Counted from the stretch's first letter, positions 49,577-58,764 are shown. The stretch is DNA of 64,000 nt from Microbacterium sp. nov. GSS16 (GCF_028198145.1 NZ_CP116338.1:1736001-1800000); one strand, 5' to 3'. Numbers and translations are program-made. The notes: generated from the sequence alone by a model not told the origin.

Positions 49577-51162
49577 AGCGGGATGTTCCCGTGCTTCTTG
49601 GGCGGCAGGTCGGCGCGCTTGCCGCGCAGCGCGCGCAGCGACTTCGCGATGGCGACGCGTGTCGCGGACGGCTCGATGATCCCGTCGATCTCGCCGCGCT
49701 CCGCAGCCAGGAAGGGACTGGTCACGCTGTAGGTGTACTCGTTGGCGAGGCGGGTGCGCACGGCGGCGACGTCTTCGCCTGCCTCCTCCGCCTTGCGGAT
49801 CTCACCGCGGTAGAGGATGTTGACGGCGCCCTGGCCGCCCATCACCGCGATCTCCGCGGTCGGCCACGCGAGGTTCACATCGGCGCCGAGCTGCTTCGAG
49901 CCCATCACGATGTAGGCGCCGCCGTATGCCTTGCGCAGGATGACGGTCACCATCGGCACCGTCGCCTCGGCGTACGCGTAGATGAGCTTCGCGCCGCGGC
50001 GGATGACGCCGGTCCACTCCTGGTCGGTGCCGGGCAGGTAGCCGGGCACGTCTACGAGGGTGACGATCGGGATGGAGAACGAGTCGCAGAAGCGCACGAA
50101 ACGGCTGGCCTTCTCGCCGGCCTCGATGTTCAGGGTGCCTGCCATCTGCGAGGGCTGATTGGCGATGATGCCCACCGAGCGACCCTCGACGCGGCCGAAG
50201 CCGATCACGATGTTCGGCGCGAACAGCGGCTGCACCTCGAGGAACTCGCCCGCGTCGACCACGTGCTGGATGACGGTGTGGATGTCGTAGGGCTGATTCG
50301 GGGAGTCGGGGATGATCCTGTTCAGCGCCTGATCGGCATCCGTCGTCTCCCAATCGAAGAGCGAGTCGTACGCAGGGATCTCGGCCATGTTGTTATCGGG
50401 CAGGTAGCTGAGCAGGGTGCGCGCGTAGTCGAGCGCGTCGTCCTCGTCCTCGGCGAGGTAGTGCGCCACGCCGGAGCGGGTGTTGTGCGTGAGCGCACCG
50501 CCGAGCTCCTCCATGCCGACGTCCTCACCGGTGACGGTCTTGATGACGTCGGGGCCGGTGACGAACATCTGGCTGGTCTTGTCGACCATGATGACGAAGT
50601 CGGTGAGGGCAGGACCGTACACCGCTCCGCCGGCGGCCGGGCCCATGATGATCGAGATCTGCGGGATGACTCCGGACGAGCGGGTGTTGTGCCGGAAGAT
50701 CTCGCCGTACTTGCTGAGCGCGAGCACGCCCTCCTGGATGCGGGCTCCGCCCGAGTCGAGGATGCCGATGATCGGCATCCCGCCCTTCAGGGCGAACTCC
50801 ATGATCTTGATGATCTTGTCGCCGGCGACCTCGCCCAGCGAGCCGCCGAAGGTGGTGAAGTCCTGCGAGTACACCGCGACGGTGCGGCCGTGGATGGTGG
50901 CGACGCCGGTGACGACGGAGTCGCCGTACGGGCGGTTGCGGTCCATCCCGAATGACGTCGTGCGGTGACGCACGTACTCGTCGAACTCGACGAAGCTGCC
51001 GGTGTCGACCAGCAGCTCGATGCGCTCACGGGCTGTCATCTTGCCCTTGGCGTGCTGCTTCTGCTGGGCGATCTTCTCGGGCTCGAGAACCGCGTCGGTG
51101 AAGCGCGAGCGGAGGTCCGCGATCTTGGCGGCCGTGGTCGAGAGGTCTGGCGTGTCCGTCAC
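49573..51162 (-). CDS. accD: Acyl-CoA (propionyl-CoA) carboxylase beta chain
   Basis: A 529-residue carboxyltransferase of the crotonase-like fold that moves CO2 from carboxybiotin to acetyl- or propionyl-CoA. It shows [50 protein letters not shown] and a second oxyanion region [12 protein letters not shown]. PccB/AccD5-like; substrate preference is not certain. The start is GTG 51162-51160, 7 nt after TAGTGT. The alpha partner is encoded separately at 42452. Confidence 0.93.
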   Translation of the reverse strand: MTDTPDLSTTAAKIADLRSRFTDAVLEPEKIAQQKQHAKGKMTARERIELLVDTGSFVEFDEYVRHRTTSFGMDRNRPYGDSVVTGVATIHGRTVAVYSQDFTTFGGSLGEVAGDKIIKIMEFALKGGMPIIGILDSGGARIQEGVLALSKYGEIFRHNTRSSGVIPQISIIMGPAAGGAVYGPALTDFVIMVDKTSQMFVTGPDVIKTVTGEDVGMEELGGALTHNTRSGVAHYLAEDEDDALDYARTLLSYLPDNNMAEIPAYDSLFDWETTDADQALNRIIPDSPNQPYDIHTVIQHVVDAGEFLEVQPLFAPNIVIGFGRVEGRSVGIIANQPSQMAGTLNIEAGEKASRFVRFCDSFSIPIVTLVDVPGYLPGTDQEWTGVIRRGAKLIYAYAEATVPMVTVILRKAYGGAYIVMGSKQLGADVNLAWPTAEIAVMGGQGAVNILYRGEIRKAEEAGEDVAAVRTRLANEYTYSVTSPFLAAERGEIDGIIEPSATRVAIAKSLRALRGKRADLPPKKHGNIPL

Positions 51163-51169
51163 GGACTCA

Positions 51170-51175
51170 ACACTA
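51170..51175 (-). promoter_or_regulatory. -10 box TAGTGT of accD-accE
   Basis: It ends 7 nt before the GTG start at 51162 and so selects GTG over any upstream codon. Confidence 0.5.
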
Positions 51176-51245
51176 GCGCTGGCGTCGATGCCGCTGTTGG
51201 ATGCTCGGCACAACGGAACCGGGATTCCTTTGGCCTCTCCATGCG

Positions 51246-51251
51246 TATGCT
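51246..51251 (+). promoter_or_regulatory. -10 box TATGCT of the nucleoside hydrolase gene
   Basis: It ends 7 nt before ATG 51259. ATGs at 51241 and upstream would lie before the transcript start. Confidence 0.45.
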
Positions 51252-51258
51252 CGTGGGC

Positions 51259-52221
51259 ATGCCCGTTCCCGTGATCATGGATGTCGACACCGGCATCGAC
51301 GACGCCCTGGCCTTGCTCTTCGCTGTGGCTCATCCCGAGATCGACGTGCTCGGCGTGACCTGCGTGGCCGGCAACGCAGGGCTCGAGCAGGTGATCGACA
51401 ACACACTGCGCGTGCTCGACCTCGCCGGCGCTCGCGACGTGCCCGTCGCGGGCGGTGCGTCGCGCCCGCTGCTCGCACCGGCGCGAGCGGCCTCGCATGT
51501 GCACGGTGCGGACGGCCTGGGCGGCGTCGCGCTTCCCGCGAGCGATCGCGACGCAGTCGAGGAGTCGGCCGTCGCGCTGATGCGCCGGCTGGTCATGCAG
51601 CACCCGACGCCCGTGACGCTCGTCGCACTGGCGCCCCAGACGAACCTGGCGCTGCTGCTGCGGACGCACCCGGAGGTCGCGGAGCGGATCGAGCGGATCG
51701 TGTTCATGGGTGGCTCGGCGAGCGTCGGCAACGCGACCGCGGTCGCCGAGTTCAACGTCTGGCACGATCCTGAGGCAGCGGCGATCGTGCTGGATGCCGG
51801 GGTGCCGACCGTCATGTACGGACTGGACGTGTTCAACCGCGTTGCAGTGCCGCAGGTGCGCGCCGATCAGCTCGCGAGCGGTTCGCACCACATCGGGCAG
51901 GTCGTCGGGCAGCTGCTCGGTCATCGGGTGGCGCTGAGCGAGGACGAGTCGCTGATGTACACCGGGCTGATCGGCGACGCGGGCGCGGTGTGCGCGATCG
52001 TCGCGCCCGAGCTGGTGCGCTTCGAATCGCTGCCGGTGCGCGTCGAACTCAGCGGTTACAGCCGTGGGCAGACCGTGGTCGACCGGCGGGCGTTCGCCGG
52101 CGAGGACAGACTGCACGGCCTCGACGACGAGTGGTCGCACTCGCAGGTGGCTCTGGACATCGACTCGGATGCCGTCGCCGACTTCTTCGTGCGGACCGTG
52201 CTGACCCTGCCGGGGGAGTGA
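51259..52221 (+). CDS. Ribonucleoside hydrolase (IU-NH family)
   Basis: A 320-residue Ca-dependent hydrolase cleaving the N-glycosidic bond of ribonucleosides to base and ribose. The metal motif is [14 protein letters not shown] (Asp about 8, 10, 14, 15); [28 protein letters not shown] and [10 protein letters not shown] follow. The start was chosen from the TATGCT box and because homologs begin just before DVDTG. It acts hydrolytically, complementing the phosphorolytic enzymes at 33610 and 40046. Confidence 0.9.
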   Translation: MPVPVIMDVDTGIDDALALLFAVAHPEIDVLGVTCVAGNAGLEQVIDNTLRVLDLAGARDVPVAGGASRPLLAPARAASHVHGADGLGGVALPASDRDAVEESAVALMRRLVMQHPTPVTLVALAPQTNLALLLRTHPEVAERIERIVFMGGSASVGNATAVAEFNVWHDPEAAAIVLDAGVPTVMYGLDVFNRVAVPQVRADQLASGSHHIGQVVGQLLGHRVALSEDESLMYTGLIGDAGAVCAIVAPELVRFESLPVRVELSGYSRGQTVVDRRAFAGEDRLHGLDDEWSHSQVALDIDSDAVADFFVRTVLTLPGE

Positions 52222-52257
52222 GCCGGAGCGGCGTCGATCCGGTCGCCGGCGGCGGCG

Positions 52258-52563
52258 TCAGATGACGAATCGCCACTCGTACTCCCGTCCGTCCAGCTGC
52301 CGGAACCACGCGATCGACACGACCGCCTCGTCTGGGTCGGACGCGCACAGGCACAGCTCGACCGTCTCGCCCGGCAGCACCTGGCCCCACAGGTCGACCA
52401 CCTGGTGATGGTCGACATCGTCGCGGAAGACGCGAACGAAGTCGGCCGCCTCGCGACCGGCGTCGAGCACCACGGGGTGCGTGCGGTCGCGCCGGGTGAT
52501 CACCCACGGCACGCAGTACGCGACGGGCGGTAACGGATCGGCGGGATCTATGGGATGCAGCAT
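52258..52563 (-). CDS. Hypothetical protein, 101 residues
   Basis: I do not recognise a family. The protein is acidic and soluble, with PPVAYCVPWVITRRDRTHP near the N-terminus, one CLC pair (LCLCASDPDE) and a Trp-rich end (EYEWRFVI). The ATG at 52563 follows TACGGT by 6 nt on the minus strand, the same promoter-start spacing as surrounding genes, which supports its being real. It converges on the nucleoside hydrolase with a 36-bp gap. Confidence 0.55.
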   Translation of the reverse strand: MLHPIDPADPLPPVAYCVPWVITRRDRTHPVVLDAGREAADFVRVFRDDVDHHQVVDLWGQVLPGETVELCLCASDPDEAVVSIAWFRQLDGREYEWRFVI

Positions 52564-52569
52564 CCCGTC

Positions 52570-52575
52570 ACCGTA
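52570..52575 (-). promoter_or_regulatory. -10 box TACGGT of the 101-residue hypothetical gene
   Basis: It ends 6 nt before ATG 52563 on the minus strand. Confidence 0.4.
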
Positions 52576-52640
52576 GGAACCAGTTCAGACCTCGTCAGAC
52601 GGCCGCCGACGGCGAATCCCGGTCAGTGGATGACTCGAGC

Positions 52641-53522
52641 TCATTCGCTGTCTGTGGAGGATGACCCGGGTGAGGATCCGACCTCCCGCGGCGTGCGGCG
52701 GAACCTCGAGCCGATGAGCCGTGCGCCGTTGAGCATCCGCATCTCGAGTCGCTCGCTGCCCGGCGAAGGCTCCAGCTCGGCCGGAAGGTTCGCGGGAGCG
52801 GCGCCGAACGCCCGTCGTGACGTGGTGAGCACGCGACGTCCGAGAAGGTGGTTGCCCGCGCCGCCGACGACCGCGCCGACGCCGAACGGCAGTGCCTTGC
52901 CGAGGATGGATGCCCCGCCGCGCTTGGCGAACTGCCGGATGAACGCTGACTTGAGCCGGTCGACGACGGGCCCCATCGCCGCCCGGGGCAGCGACTTGGT
53001 GACCATCTCGCCCCAGTACGACGAGCGCGTGCCGCCGGTGCCCGTCGCCTGCCGCGCGAGCTGGGAGACGAGGTCGACGCCCTCCTTGCCGAGCATCAGC
53101 GTCATGACCAGCGCGCGGGCGCGTTCGGGGTTGTAGACGGTGATGCCGTGCACCTCCGCGACCGACTGCGCGAACAGCGCCGTCGACTCCATGAATCCGA
53201 TGGTCTCGACGCCCGACAGCGCGAGCGTGACGCCGGTGCCGATGCCGGGCACGACGGCGGTGGCGCCGACCGCGGCGCCGCCGGCCGTGACGGCGGCGAG
53301 ATAGCGCGCCTCGAGGGCCCGGACGATCTGGTCAGGGTTCGCATCGGGATGCCGTCGGCGGATGCTGCGGATGTGCGCTACGACGAGCGGTCGCTGCACG
53401 GCCATCACCCGGTCGAGACTGCGCACGCTGAGCGGATGCTCGGTCGAGCCCACCGGGGGGACGGGCCTGTCCCAGGGGGAGTCCTCCGGGAGCGAGTGGA
53501 TCTTGTGGACCTTCTCACGCAT
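52641..53522 (-). CDS. Hypothetical membrane-associated protein (EcsC-like)
   Basis: A 293-residue protein. A charged N-terminal 75 residues is followed by a Gly/Ala-rich hydrophobic stretch (about 78-120, VGATAVVPGIGTGVTLALSG) and another near 205-230 (LPFGVGAVVGGAGNHLLGRR). The composition and glycine pattern resemble EcsC-family proteins, but the match is by eye only. The C-terminus is Ser/Pro-rich. It starts 6 nt after TAGGAT. The function is unknown. Confidence 0.6.
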   Translation of the reverse strand: MREKVHKIHSLPEDSPWDRPVPPVGSTEHPLSVRSLDRVMAVQRPLVVAHIRSIRRRHPDANPDQIVRALEARYLAAVTAGGAAVGATAVVPGIGTGVTLALSGVETIGFMESTALFAQSVAEVHGITVYNPERARALVMTLMLGKEGVDLVSQLARQATGTGGTRSSYWGEMVTKSLPRAAMGPVVDRLKSAFIRQFAKRGGASILGKALPFGVGAVVGGAGNHLLGRRVLTTSRRAFGAAPANLPAELEPSPGSERLEMRMLNGARLIGSRFRRTPREVGSSPGSSSTDSE

Positions 53523-53528
53523 GTCGCG

Positions 53529-53534
53529 ATCCTA
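53529..53534 (-). promoter_or_regulatory. -10 box TAGGAT of the EcsC-like gene
   Basis: It ends 6 nt before ATG 53522 on the minus strand. Confidence 0.45.
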
Positions 53535-53558
53535 TGCACCGCTTCCGCGAGAAAGCCG

Positions 53559-53591
53559 AAAGCCCCGACCCCCTTGACAGGGCGGGGCTTT
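53559..53591. terminator. Terminator hairpin after the nucleotidyltransferase gene
   Basis: AAAGCCCCG-A-CCC pairs with GGG-CGGGGCTTT (one bulge). Read on the minus strand, the stem is followed by a T-rich CGGCTTTCTC, closer to an intrinsic terminator than others here. Confidence 0.8.
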
Positions 53592-53609
53592 GGGCATGCG
53601 CGACTCGGC

Positions 53610-54302
53610 TCACACGAAGAGGTTCGCGCGCTCCAGGTCCTCCGCGAAGTCGACCTCGACCGCGTACAGGTCGGAGACGTCCATCGGCTCGAGCAGCAGC
53701 CCGTCCTCGACGATGGCGAGCTCGAGACCGCGCTCGAAATAGTCCTGATCCTCGACACGCTGCAGCTGACGCATGAACGCCTTCTTGTCGCGCGAGGAGA
53801 TGTAGTTGATGCCGACCGCCTCACCGAGGCCGCCCTTGACCGTCTTCGACAGTTCGTTGATGTAGCCCTCGGCGGTGACGGTGTACTTCACCTCTTCGTC
53901 GCTCACCTTGGAGGTGTTGACGGTGACGAACGACTGGTCGCGCTCGATGAACTCGATGGCGCGGCCGAGGATGCGCGGGTCGAACACCACGTCGCCGTTC
54001 ATCCAGAGCACGCCGCCCTTGCCGGTGGCGTTCAGCGCGCGCAGCAGGCTCTTGGAGGTGTTGGTCACGTCGTAGCGCTCGTTGTGAACGTAGTTCGCGG
54101 TGGGGAAGGCCTCGACGATCGTCTCGGCGCGGTAACCCACGACGGTGGTGATGCGGGCGCTCTTGCCGAAGGCCGCACGGATGTTGTCGTGCTGCTGGCC
54201 CATGATCGTGCGGCCGTCGCTCAGCTCGGTGAGCGGCTTCGGCAGGGCGCGGCCGAGGCGCGAGCCCATGCCGGCTGCGAGGATGACGGTCTGAAGAGTC
54301 AC
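53610..54302 (-). CDS. Sugar-phosphate/choline-phosphate nucleotidyltransferase
   Basis: A 230-residue NTP-transferase of the GT-A-like fold. It shows LAAGMGSRLGRALPKPL (about 8-24), WMNGDVVFD for metal/NTP, and a C-terminal YAVEVDFAEDLERA with the metal-binding Asp. The overall form resembles LicC-type cytidylyltransferases and short sugar-phosphate nucleotidylyltransferases. The GTG start (54302-54300) has AGGAGA 4-5 nt upstream. No acceptor transferase is beside it, so the activated substrate is unknown. Confidence 0.75.
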   Translation of the reverse strand: MTLQTVILAAGMGSRLGRALPKPLTELSDGRTIMGQQHDNIRAAFGKSARITTVVGYRAETIVEAFPTANYVHNERYDVTNTSKSLLRALNATGKGGVLWMNGDVVFDPRILGRAIEFIERDQSFVTVNTSKVSDEEVKYTVTAEGYINELSKTVKGGLGEAVGINYISSRDKKAFMRQLQRVEDQDYFERGLELAIVEDGLLLEPMDVSDLYAVEVDFAEDLERANLFV

Positions 54303-54523
54303 GGAATCTCCTAAGAAAGAACGGTGTTCACTGTCGGTTCACCGACGGGACACCTCTTCGTGCCTCCGCAATGCTACCGATAGCTGCTGGGAGACGCCGG
54401 GGGGAGGCCGTCCCGTTGTCCTTTCGTGACCGATTGCACACTCTTCTCCCAGAGTCGCACAAGGGGGTTGCGTTGCGGATGTCGCGCGGTGTCGGCACCC
54501 AGGGCGTCGTCGGCGGTCGTTGG

Positions 54524-54529
54524 TACCGT
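54524..54529 (+). promoter_or_regulatory. -10 box TACCGT of the Lys/Ala-rich ABC ATPase gene
   Basis: It ends 6 nt before GTG 54536 and supports translation of the whole low-complexity N-terminus. Confidence 0.45.
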
Positions 54530-54535
54530 AGACGA

Positions 54536-56923
54536 GTGACTGCTCCGCTTGATCCTGAGGACGCCCGCATCGACGAGACGAGTTCGAGCGAGCCCGCCTC
54601 CGTGCCATCGGCCGAGCAGGGTGCGCCGACGCCGCGGAAGGCGGGGCCCGGCGCAGCGAAGACATCCACAGCCAAGAGCACTGCCGCGAAGACGACCGCG
54701 ACCAAGGCTGCAGCGACGAAGACTGCCGCGACCAAGCCCGCTGCGTCGAAGACTGCTGTGACCAAGACCGCTGCGTCGAAGACTGCTGCGACCAAGGCGG
54801 CCTCTGCGAAGACAGCGGCAGCCAAGACGGCTGCCGTGAAGAAGGCAGCGACCACGTCGGCCGCGTCGAAGGCGGCGGCGGCGAAGAGAGCGGCAGAGGC
54901 GGATGCCGGGCGCGCGGCGGCTGTGAAGAAGGCGTCCACCGCAGGCGCCGCCGCGAAGACCGCGAGCCGCACCACCGCTGCGAACACCACGGCGGCGAAG
55001 ACGACGGCGGCAAAACGGGCCGAGACGGCGAAGAGGGCTCAGGCCGCCGCGGCGAAGAAGGCGGCATCGGAGGATCAGCAGGGGACGTCGCCCGCTGATC
55101 CGGCGGGGGAACCGACTGTGGCGCTCGAAGGCGGCAGCGCGACCTCGGCGCAGGAGCCCGTTGCGGACTCGATCCCTTCTGCCTCGAAGCAGTCGGCGGC
55201 ATCCGCCGCTGCGAAGAAGAGCTCCGCCGGGTCGACCGCGCGGAAGACGACCGCAACGAGCACCGCGTCGGCGAAGACACCTGCCAGGAAGACCGCTGCC
55301 ACGAAGACCACTGGCGCGAGCGCCGCTGCGAAGACGGCTGCTGCGAAGTCGGCCGGGGCGAGCACCGCTGAGGCGAAGACAGCCGCTGCGAAGACCAGCA
55401 CGGCCAAGACCAGCACGGCGAAGTCGAGCACGGCGAAGTCGAGCACGGCGAAGTCGAGCACGGCCAAGACCAGCACGGCGAAGTCGAGCACGGCGAAGTC
55501 GAGCACGGCGAAGTCGAGCACGGCCAAGACCAGCACGGCGAAGTCGAGCACGGCGAAGTCGAGCACGGCGAATACGAACACGAGCACGACGAAGGCGGCA
55601 TCTGCGAAGTCCCCGGCTGTGGAGGCCGCGAACGCCGCCTCCACCGCGCCGTCTGACGCCTCGACCGCCGAGAACCTGGCGTCCGCACCCGCAACCGAGG
55701 CCGAGGCCCGTTCATCGAAGCCGGCGGCGAAGTCGGCAGCGTCCGCTTCCGATCGCACGGTCGCAGACGTGACCTCGCTCATGCCCGAGGTCACCACCGA
55801 CGCGGTCATCGCGATCGACTCGGAGCCGGTGCGTCGCATGGTCGCCGCGTCGAACAGCGCGGATCTGGCGGAGGCGCGTCCGCCGCGCCGGGACGCCGCG
55901 GGCTCAGCCGTCGTGGTCGAGCCCGGCGTGGTCGAGCCCGGCGTGGCGGCATCCGGCACTCCGGTGCCCGATGCCGCGTCACCCGATGCTGCGACGACGA
56001 GCGCGCCGGCATCCGACGCCGCCGCGTCGGCTGCTGCAGTGCCCGACGCGTCGCCGGCGCGCGAGGCGGACGCCGCAGCGCCGGCACTCGACCTGCTCGA
56101 GCCGGCTGAGCAGATCGACGAGAGCGAGACCGACAGCATCGACCCGGACGAGCCGGCGCCGGCCCGGGACGCCATCCGCATCCGGGGTCTGGTCAAGCGC
56201 TTCGGCGACACCAACGCCGTCGACGACGTCGACCTCACCGTTCCCGCCGGTTCGTTCTACGGCCTGGTGGGACCGAACGGTGCCGGCAAGACCACGACCC
56301 TGTCGATCATCGCGGGCCTTCTGCGGCCGGACGCGGGCACCGTGCACATCAGCGGGATAGATCAGCGCGAGAAGCCGCTCGAGGCGAAGCGGGTCATGGG
56401 CGTGCTGCCCGACAGGCTGCGCACTTTCGACCGCCTCACCGGACGCCAGCTGCTGCACTATTACGGGCAGCTGCGCGGACTCGATCGCTCCGTCATCGAG
56501 AAGCGCACCGCCGACCTCGCCCGCGCGTTCGACCTCAACGAGGCGCTGAGCCGAGTCGTGTCGGACTACTCGGCGGGAATGACCAAGAAGGTGATGCTCG
56601 CGGGGGCGCTGATCCACTCGCCGCGCGTCCTCGTGCTCGACGAGCCGTTCGAGGCGGTCGATCCGGTCTCATCGGGTGTGATCCTCGACATCCTGCGCTC
56701 ATATGTCGCCCACGGGGGAACGGTGATCCTTTCCAGCCACGGCATGGATCTGGTGGAGCGGGTGTGCTCGCGCGTGGCCGTGATCGTGGGCGGCGAGGTG
56801 CTCGCCGAGGGGACGATCGACGAGGTCCGCGCAGGGCAGACGCTGACCCAGCGGTTCATCGAGCTCTCCGGCACTGGCGGCGAAGTGGAGGGACTCGAGT
56901 GGCTGCACACGTTCTCCGACTGA
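54536..56923 (+). CDS. ABC exporter ATPase with long Lys/Ala/Thr/Ser-rich N-terminal extension
   Basis: A 795-residue protein. Residues about 545-795 are an ordinary ABC-2-type ATPase: Walker A GPNGAGKTTT (about 580), signature YSAGMTKK, Walker B VLVLDEPFE (about 698). Residues about 35-350 are low-complexity AAKTA/KSSTA-type sequence, like histone H1 or the tail of actinobacterial HupB. Residues about 350-540 are Ala/Pro/Asp/Glu-rich. Usual family ATPases are 240-320 residues, so the extension is exceptional. GTG 54536, 6 nt after TACCGT, is the best start. The partner permease begins inside its 3' end. Confidence 0.85.
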   Translation: MTAPLDPEDARIDETSSSEPASVPSAEQGAPTPRKAGPGAAKTSTAKSTAAKTTATKAAATKTAATKPAASKTAVTKTAASKTAATKAASAKTAAAKTAAVKKAATTSAASKAAAAKRAAEADAGRAAAVKKASTAGAAAKTASRTTAANTTAAKTTAAKRAETAKRAQAAAAKKAASEDQQGTSPADPAGEPTVALEGGSATSAQEPVADSIPSASKQSAASAAAKKSSAGSTARKTTATSTASAKTPARKTAATKTTGASAAAKTAAAKSAGASTAEAKTAAAKTSTAKTSTAKSSTAKSSTAKSSTAKTSTAKSSTAKSSTAKSSTAKTSTAKSSTAKSSTANTNTSTTKAASAKSPAVEAANAASTAPSDASTAENLASAPATEAEARSSKPAAKSAASASDRTVADVTSLMPEVTTDAVIAIDSEPVRRMVAASNSADLAEARPPRRDAAGSAVVVEPGVVEPGVAASGTPVPDAASPDAATTSAPASDAAASAAAVPDASPAREADAAAPALDLLEPAEQIDESETDSIDPDEPAPARDAIRIRGLVKRFGDTNAVDDVDLTVPAGSFYGLVGPNGAGKTTTLSIIAGLLRPDAGTVHISGIDQREKPLEAKRVMGVLPDRLRTFDRLTGRQLLHYYGQLRGLDRSVIEKRTADLARAFDLNEALSRVVSDYSAGMTKKVMLAGALIHSPRVLVLDEPFEAVDPVSSGVILDILRSYVAHGGTVILSSHGMDLVERVCSRVAVIVGGEVLAEGTIDEVRAGQTLTQRFIELSGTGGEVEGLEWLHTFSD
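55397..55570. repeat. 60-bp minisatellite of four 15-bp units (in frame)
   Basis: 15-bp units encoding KTSTA or KSSTA repeat in the order KTSTA, KSSTA, KSSTA, KSSTA, giving a 60-bp higher-order period. 55441-55500 and 55501-55560 are identical, and 55401-55440 matches 55461-55500. It encodes about residues 287-345 of the ABC ATPase extension. The period of 15 keeps the frame through unit gain or loss. Confidence 0.92.
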
Positions 56924-58464
56924 GGGTCGCGCTGCTCGTCGGTGCGCTGCGCGGGGAACGTGCGGTTCGCGCGGCGATCGCGTTGGCTGCATCCGTCGTC
57001 GCGACCGTCGCCGTCTGCGTCGCCATTCTCGGTCTCGGCGAGGCGCCGTTGGCCACCGCGCAGACGGTCATCGTGCTGGGCGCTGCCGCGCTGATGCTCG
57101 CGTTCTTCGTCGGTCCCATGCTCACGGGCACGCCCGATCAGCTCGACCCGCGGCGCTTCTGGCCCTTCGGCGTCGACGAGGGCCGGCTCGCGTGGACGCT
57201 CGTGCTCGCGTCGCTGGTCAGCGCGCCCAGTCTCGCGCTGATCGCGGTCACGGCCTGCGTCGTGACCGTCGTCATCCAGGCCGGGGTGCCGTGGGCGGCC
57301 GCGGTGCTCTTCGGCGTCATCGGCGTGCTGTCGATCTCCCTCGCCGCCCGGATCGGGATGGCGATCAGCGCGATCCTGCTGCCAGAGCGGCGATCGCGCG
57401 AGCTGACGATCCTGTTCGCGCTGCCGGTCATCGTCATCGCGTTCCCGGTAGCGGCCTACTTCGCCTCGCTGCGCTGGGACGGGCAGGTTCCTCCGGCGGT
57501 GCACACCGCCACCACGATCGTCGGGTTCTCGCCGCTGGCGGCGCCGCAGGCGTTCCTCTTCCACATCGCGTCCGGCGAGACGGGCGCGGCGTGGGCGAGC
57601 GGGCTGGTGGCGGCGGGGACGATCGGCGGGATGCTGCTGCTGTGGCACCTGCTGGTCAGGCGGCTTCTCACCGCATCCGAGCGCCCTTACGCGACCCGCG
57701 AGCGGTCGGGACTGGGCTGGTTCGGCTCGCTGCCGGCTAACGCGTTCGGCGCCATCGCCGCACGCAGCCTGGTGTACTGGCTGCGCGACCGGCGCTACAT
57801 CGTGAACCTGCTCGTCGTGCCGATCGCCGGCGTGCTGACGGTCTTCCCGCTGCTCGTGGCGGGAGTGCCGCTGTGGCTGGCCGCGCTGGTTCCCGTCCTA
57901 CTCATGGCTCTGTTCTTCGGATGGCTGCCGCACAACGATGCCGCCTACGATTCGACGGCACTGTGGATGCACATCGCCAGCGGCGTGCGCGGGCTGCCCG
58001 ATCGGCTCGGTCGCCTCATGCCGGTCGTGCTCGTCTCGCTGCCGGTGCTGGCGATCGGCATCTCGGTCACCCTCGCCGTCATCTCGGACTGGCACCTCAT
58101 GCTGCCGCTGATCGGCGTGACGGCGGCGCTGCTGCTCACCGGGCTGGGCATGTCGAGCATCGCATCGGTCGTCGCGCCGTACGCCGTCTCGCGGCCGGGT
58201 GACAGTCCGTTCCAGCAGCCGCAGCGTTCGGCGGCGCACGGCTCGTACGGCGCCGCGCTGACGTTCGTGGGCGCGCTGCTGGCGAGCACGCCCACGATCT
58301 GGCTGTTCGCGCTGACTCTCATCGAGGGCGATCAGCATGCCCCGACGACGTTCTGGGTCGGCGTGATCAGCGGCGTCGTCGTGCTGTTCGGCGGGGCGGC
58401 GGTGGGCGCGGTGATCTTCGAGCGCAGCGGGGAGCGGCTGATGGAGTTCGTCGAGACCACCTGA
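56899..58464 (+). CDS. ABC exporter permease
   Basis: A 521-residue integral membrane protein with about ten to twelve hydrophobic segments, spread over the full length. Middle loops contain SERPYATRERSGLGWFGSLP and LVYWLRDRRYIVNLLV, as in ABC-2-like permeases. GTG 56899 has GGAGGG 6 nt upstream, both inside the ATPase coding sequence, giving a 25-nt overlap and coupled translation. The substrate is unknown. Confidence 0.8.
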   Translation: MAAHVLRLRVALLVGALRGERAVRAAIALAASVVATVAVCVAILGLGEAPLATAQTVIVLGAAALMLAFFVGPMLTGTPDQLDPRRFWPFGVDEGRLAWTLVLASLVSAPSLALIAVTACVVTVVIQAGVPWAAAVLFGVIGVLSISLAARIGMAISAILLPERRSRELTILFALPVIVIAFPVAAYFASLRWDGQVPPAVHTATTIVGFSPLAAPQAFLFHIASGETGAAWASGLVAAGTIGGMLLLWHLLVRRLLTASERPYATRERSGLGWFGSLPANAFGAIAARSLVYWLRDRRYIVNLLVVPIAGVLTVFPLLVAGVPLWLAALVPVLLMALFFGWLPHNDAAYDSTALWMHIASGVRGLPDRLGRLMPVVLVSLPVLAIGISVTLAVISDWHLMLPLIGVTAALLLTGLGMSSIASVVAPYAVSRPGDSPFQQPQRSAAHGSYGAALTFVGALLASTPTIWLFALTLIEGDQHAPTTFWVGVISGVVVLFGGAAVGAVIFERSGERLMEFVETT

Positions 58465-58485
58465 CCCCGGCGCCGCCGACGCGGA

Positions 58486-58491
58486 TAGAAT
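58486..58491 (+). promoter_or_regulatory. -10 box TAGAAT of the DUF3039 gene
   Basis: It ends 6 nt before ATG 58498, 22 nt after the permease stop. Confidence 0.5.
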
Positions 58492-58497
58492 CTCGAC

Positions 58498-58764
58498 ATG
58501 AGTACTCCGCTGGACAGCCCCGATCAGGGTGGCGTGGCAACGCTCGATCGCGAACTCGAAGAGCTGCTGCAGGAAGAGCATCTCGAGCCGGGTGACCACG
58601 AGCGCTTCTCGCACTACGTCAAGAAGGACAAGATCCTCGAGTCGGCGATCACCGGCAAGCCGGTGCGCGCGCTGTGCGGCAAGAAGTGGACCCCGGGCCG
58701 CGACCCGGAGAAGTTCCCGATCTGCCCCACCTGCAAGGAGATCTACGAGAGCATGGTCTCCTGA
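58498..58764 (+). CDS. DUF3039-family small protein with possible zinc site
   Basis: An 88-residue actinobacterial conserved protein. The C-terminal half has RALCGKKWTPGRDPEKFPIC then PTCKEIYE; the Cys residues (in ALCGK and CPTC) could bind zinc. The function of the family is unknown. It has its own TAGAAT promoter box. A perfect 18-bp palindrome begins at its stop codon. Confidence 0.85.
   Translation: MSTPLDSPDQGGVATLDRELEELLQEEHLEPGDHERFSHYVKKDKILESAITGKPVRALCGKKWTPGRDPEKFPICPTCKEIYESMVS

Noticed and set aside
53148..54314. Plus-strand frame antisense to the EcsC-like and nucleotidyltransferase genes
   Set aside because: The nucleotidyltransferase has clear LAAGMGSRLG and metal motifs on the minus strand and a terminator at its end.
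55397..55570. CRISPR-like array
   Set aside because: Repeats are contiguous 15-bp coding units with no unique spacers; they form a minisatellite inside a gene.
55075..56238. Minus-strand frame through the Lys/Ala-rich region
   Set aside because: It is the complement of a low-complexity repeat; the plus frame continues without break into a true ABC ATPase and has a promoter box.
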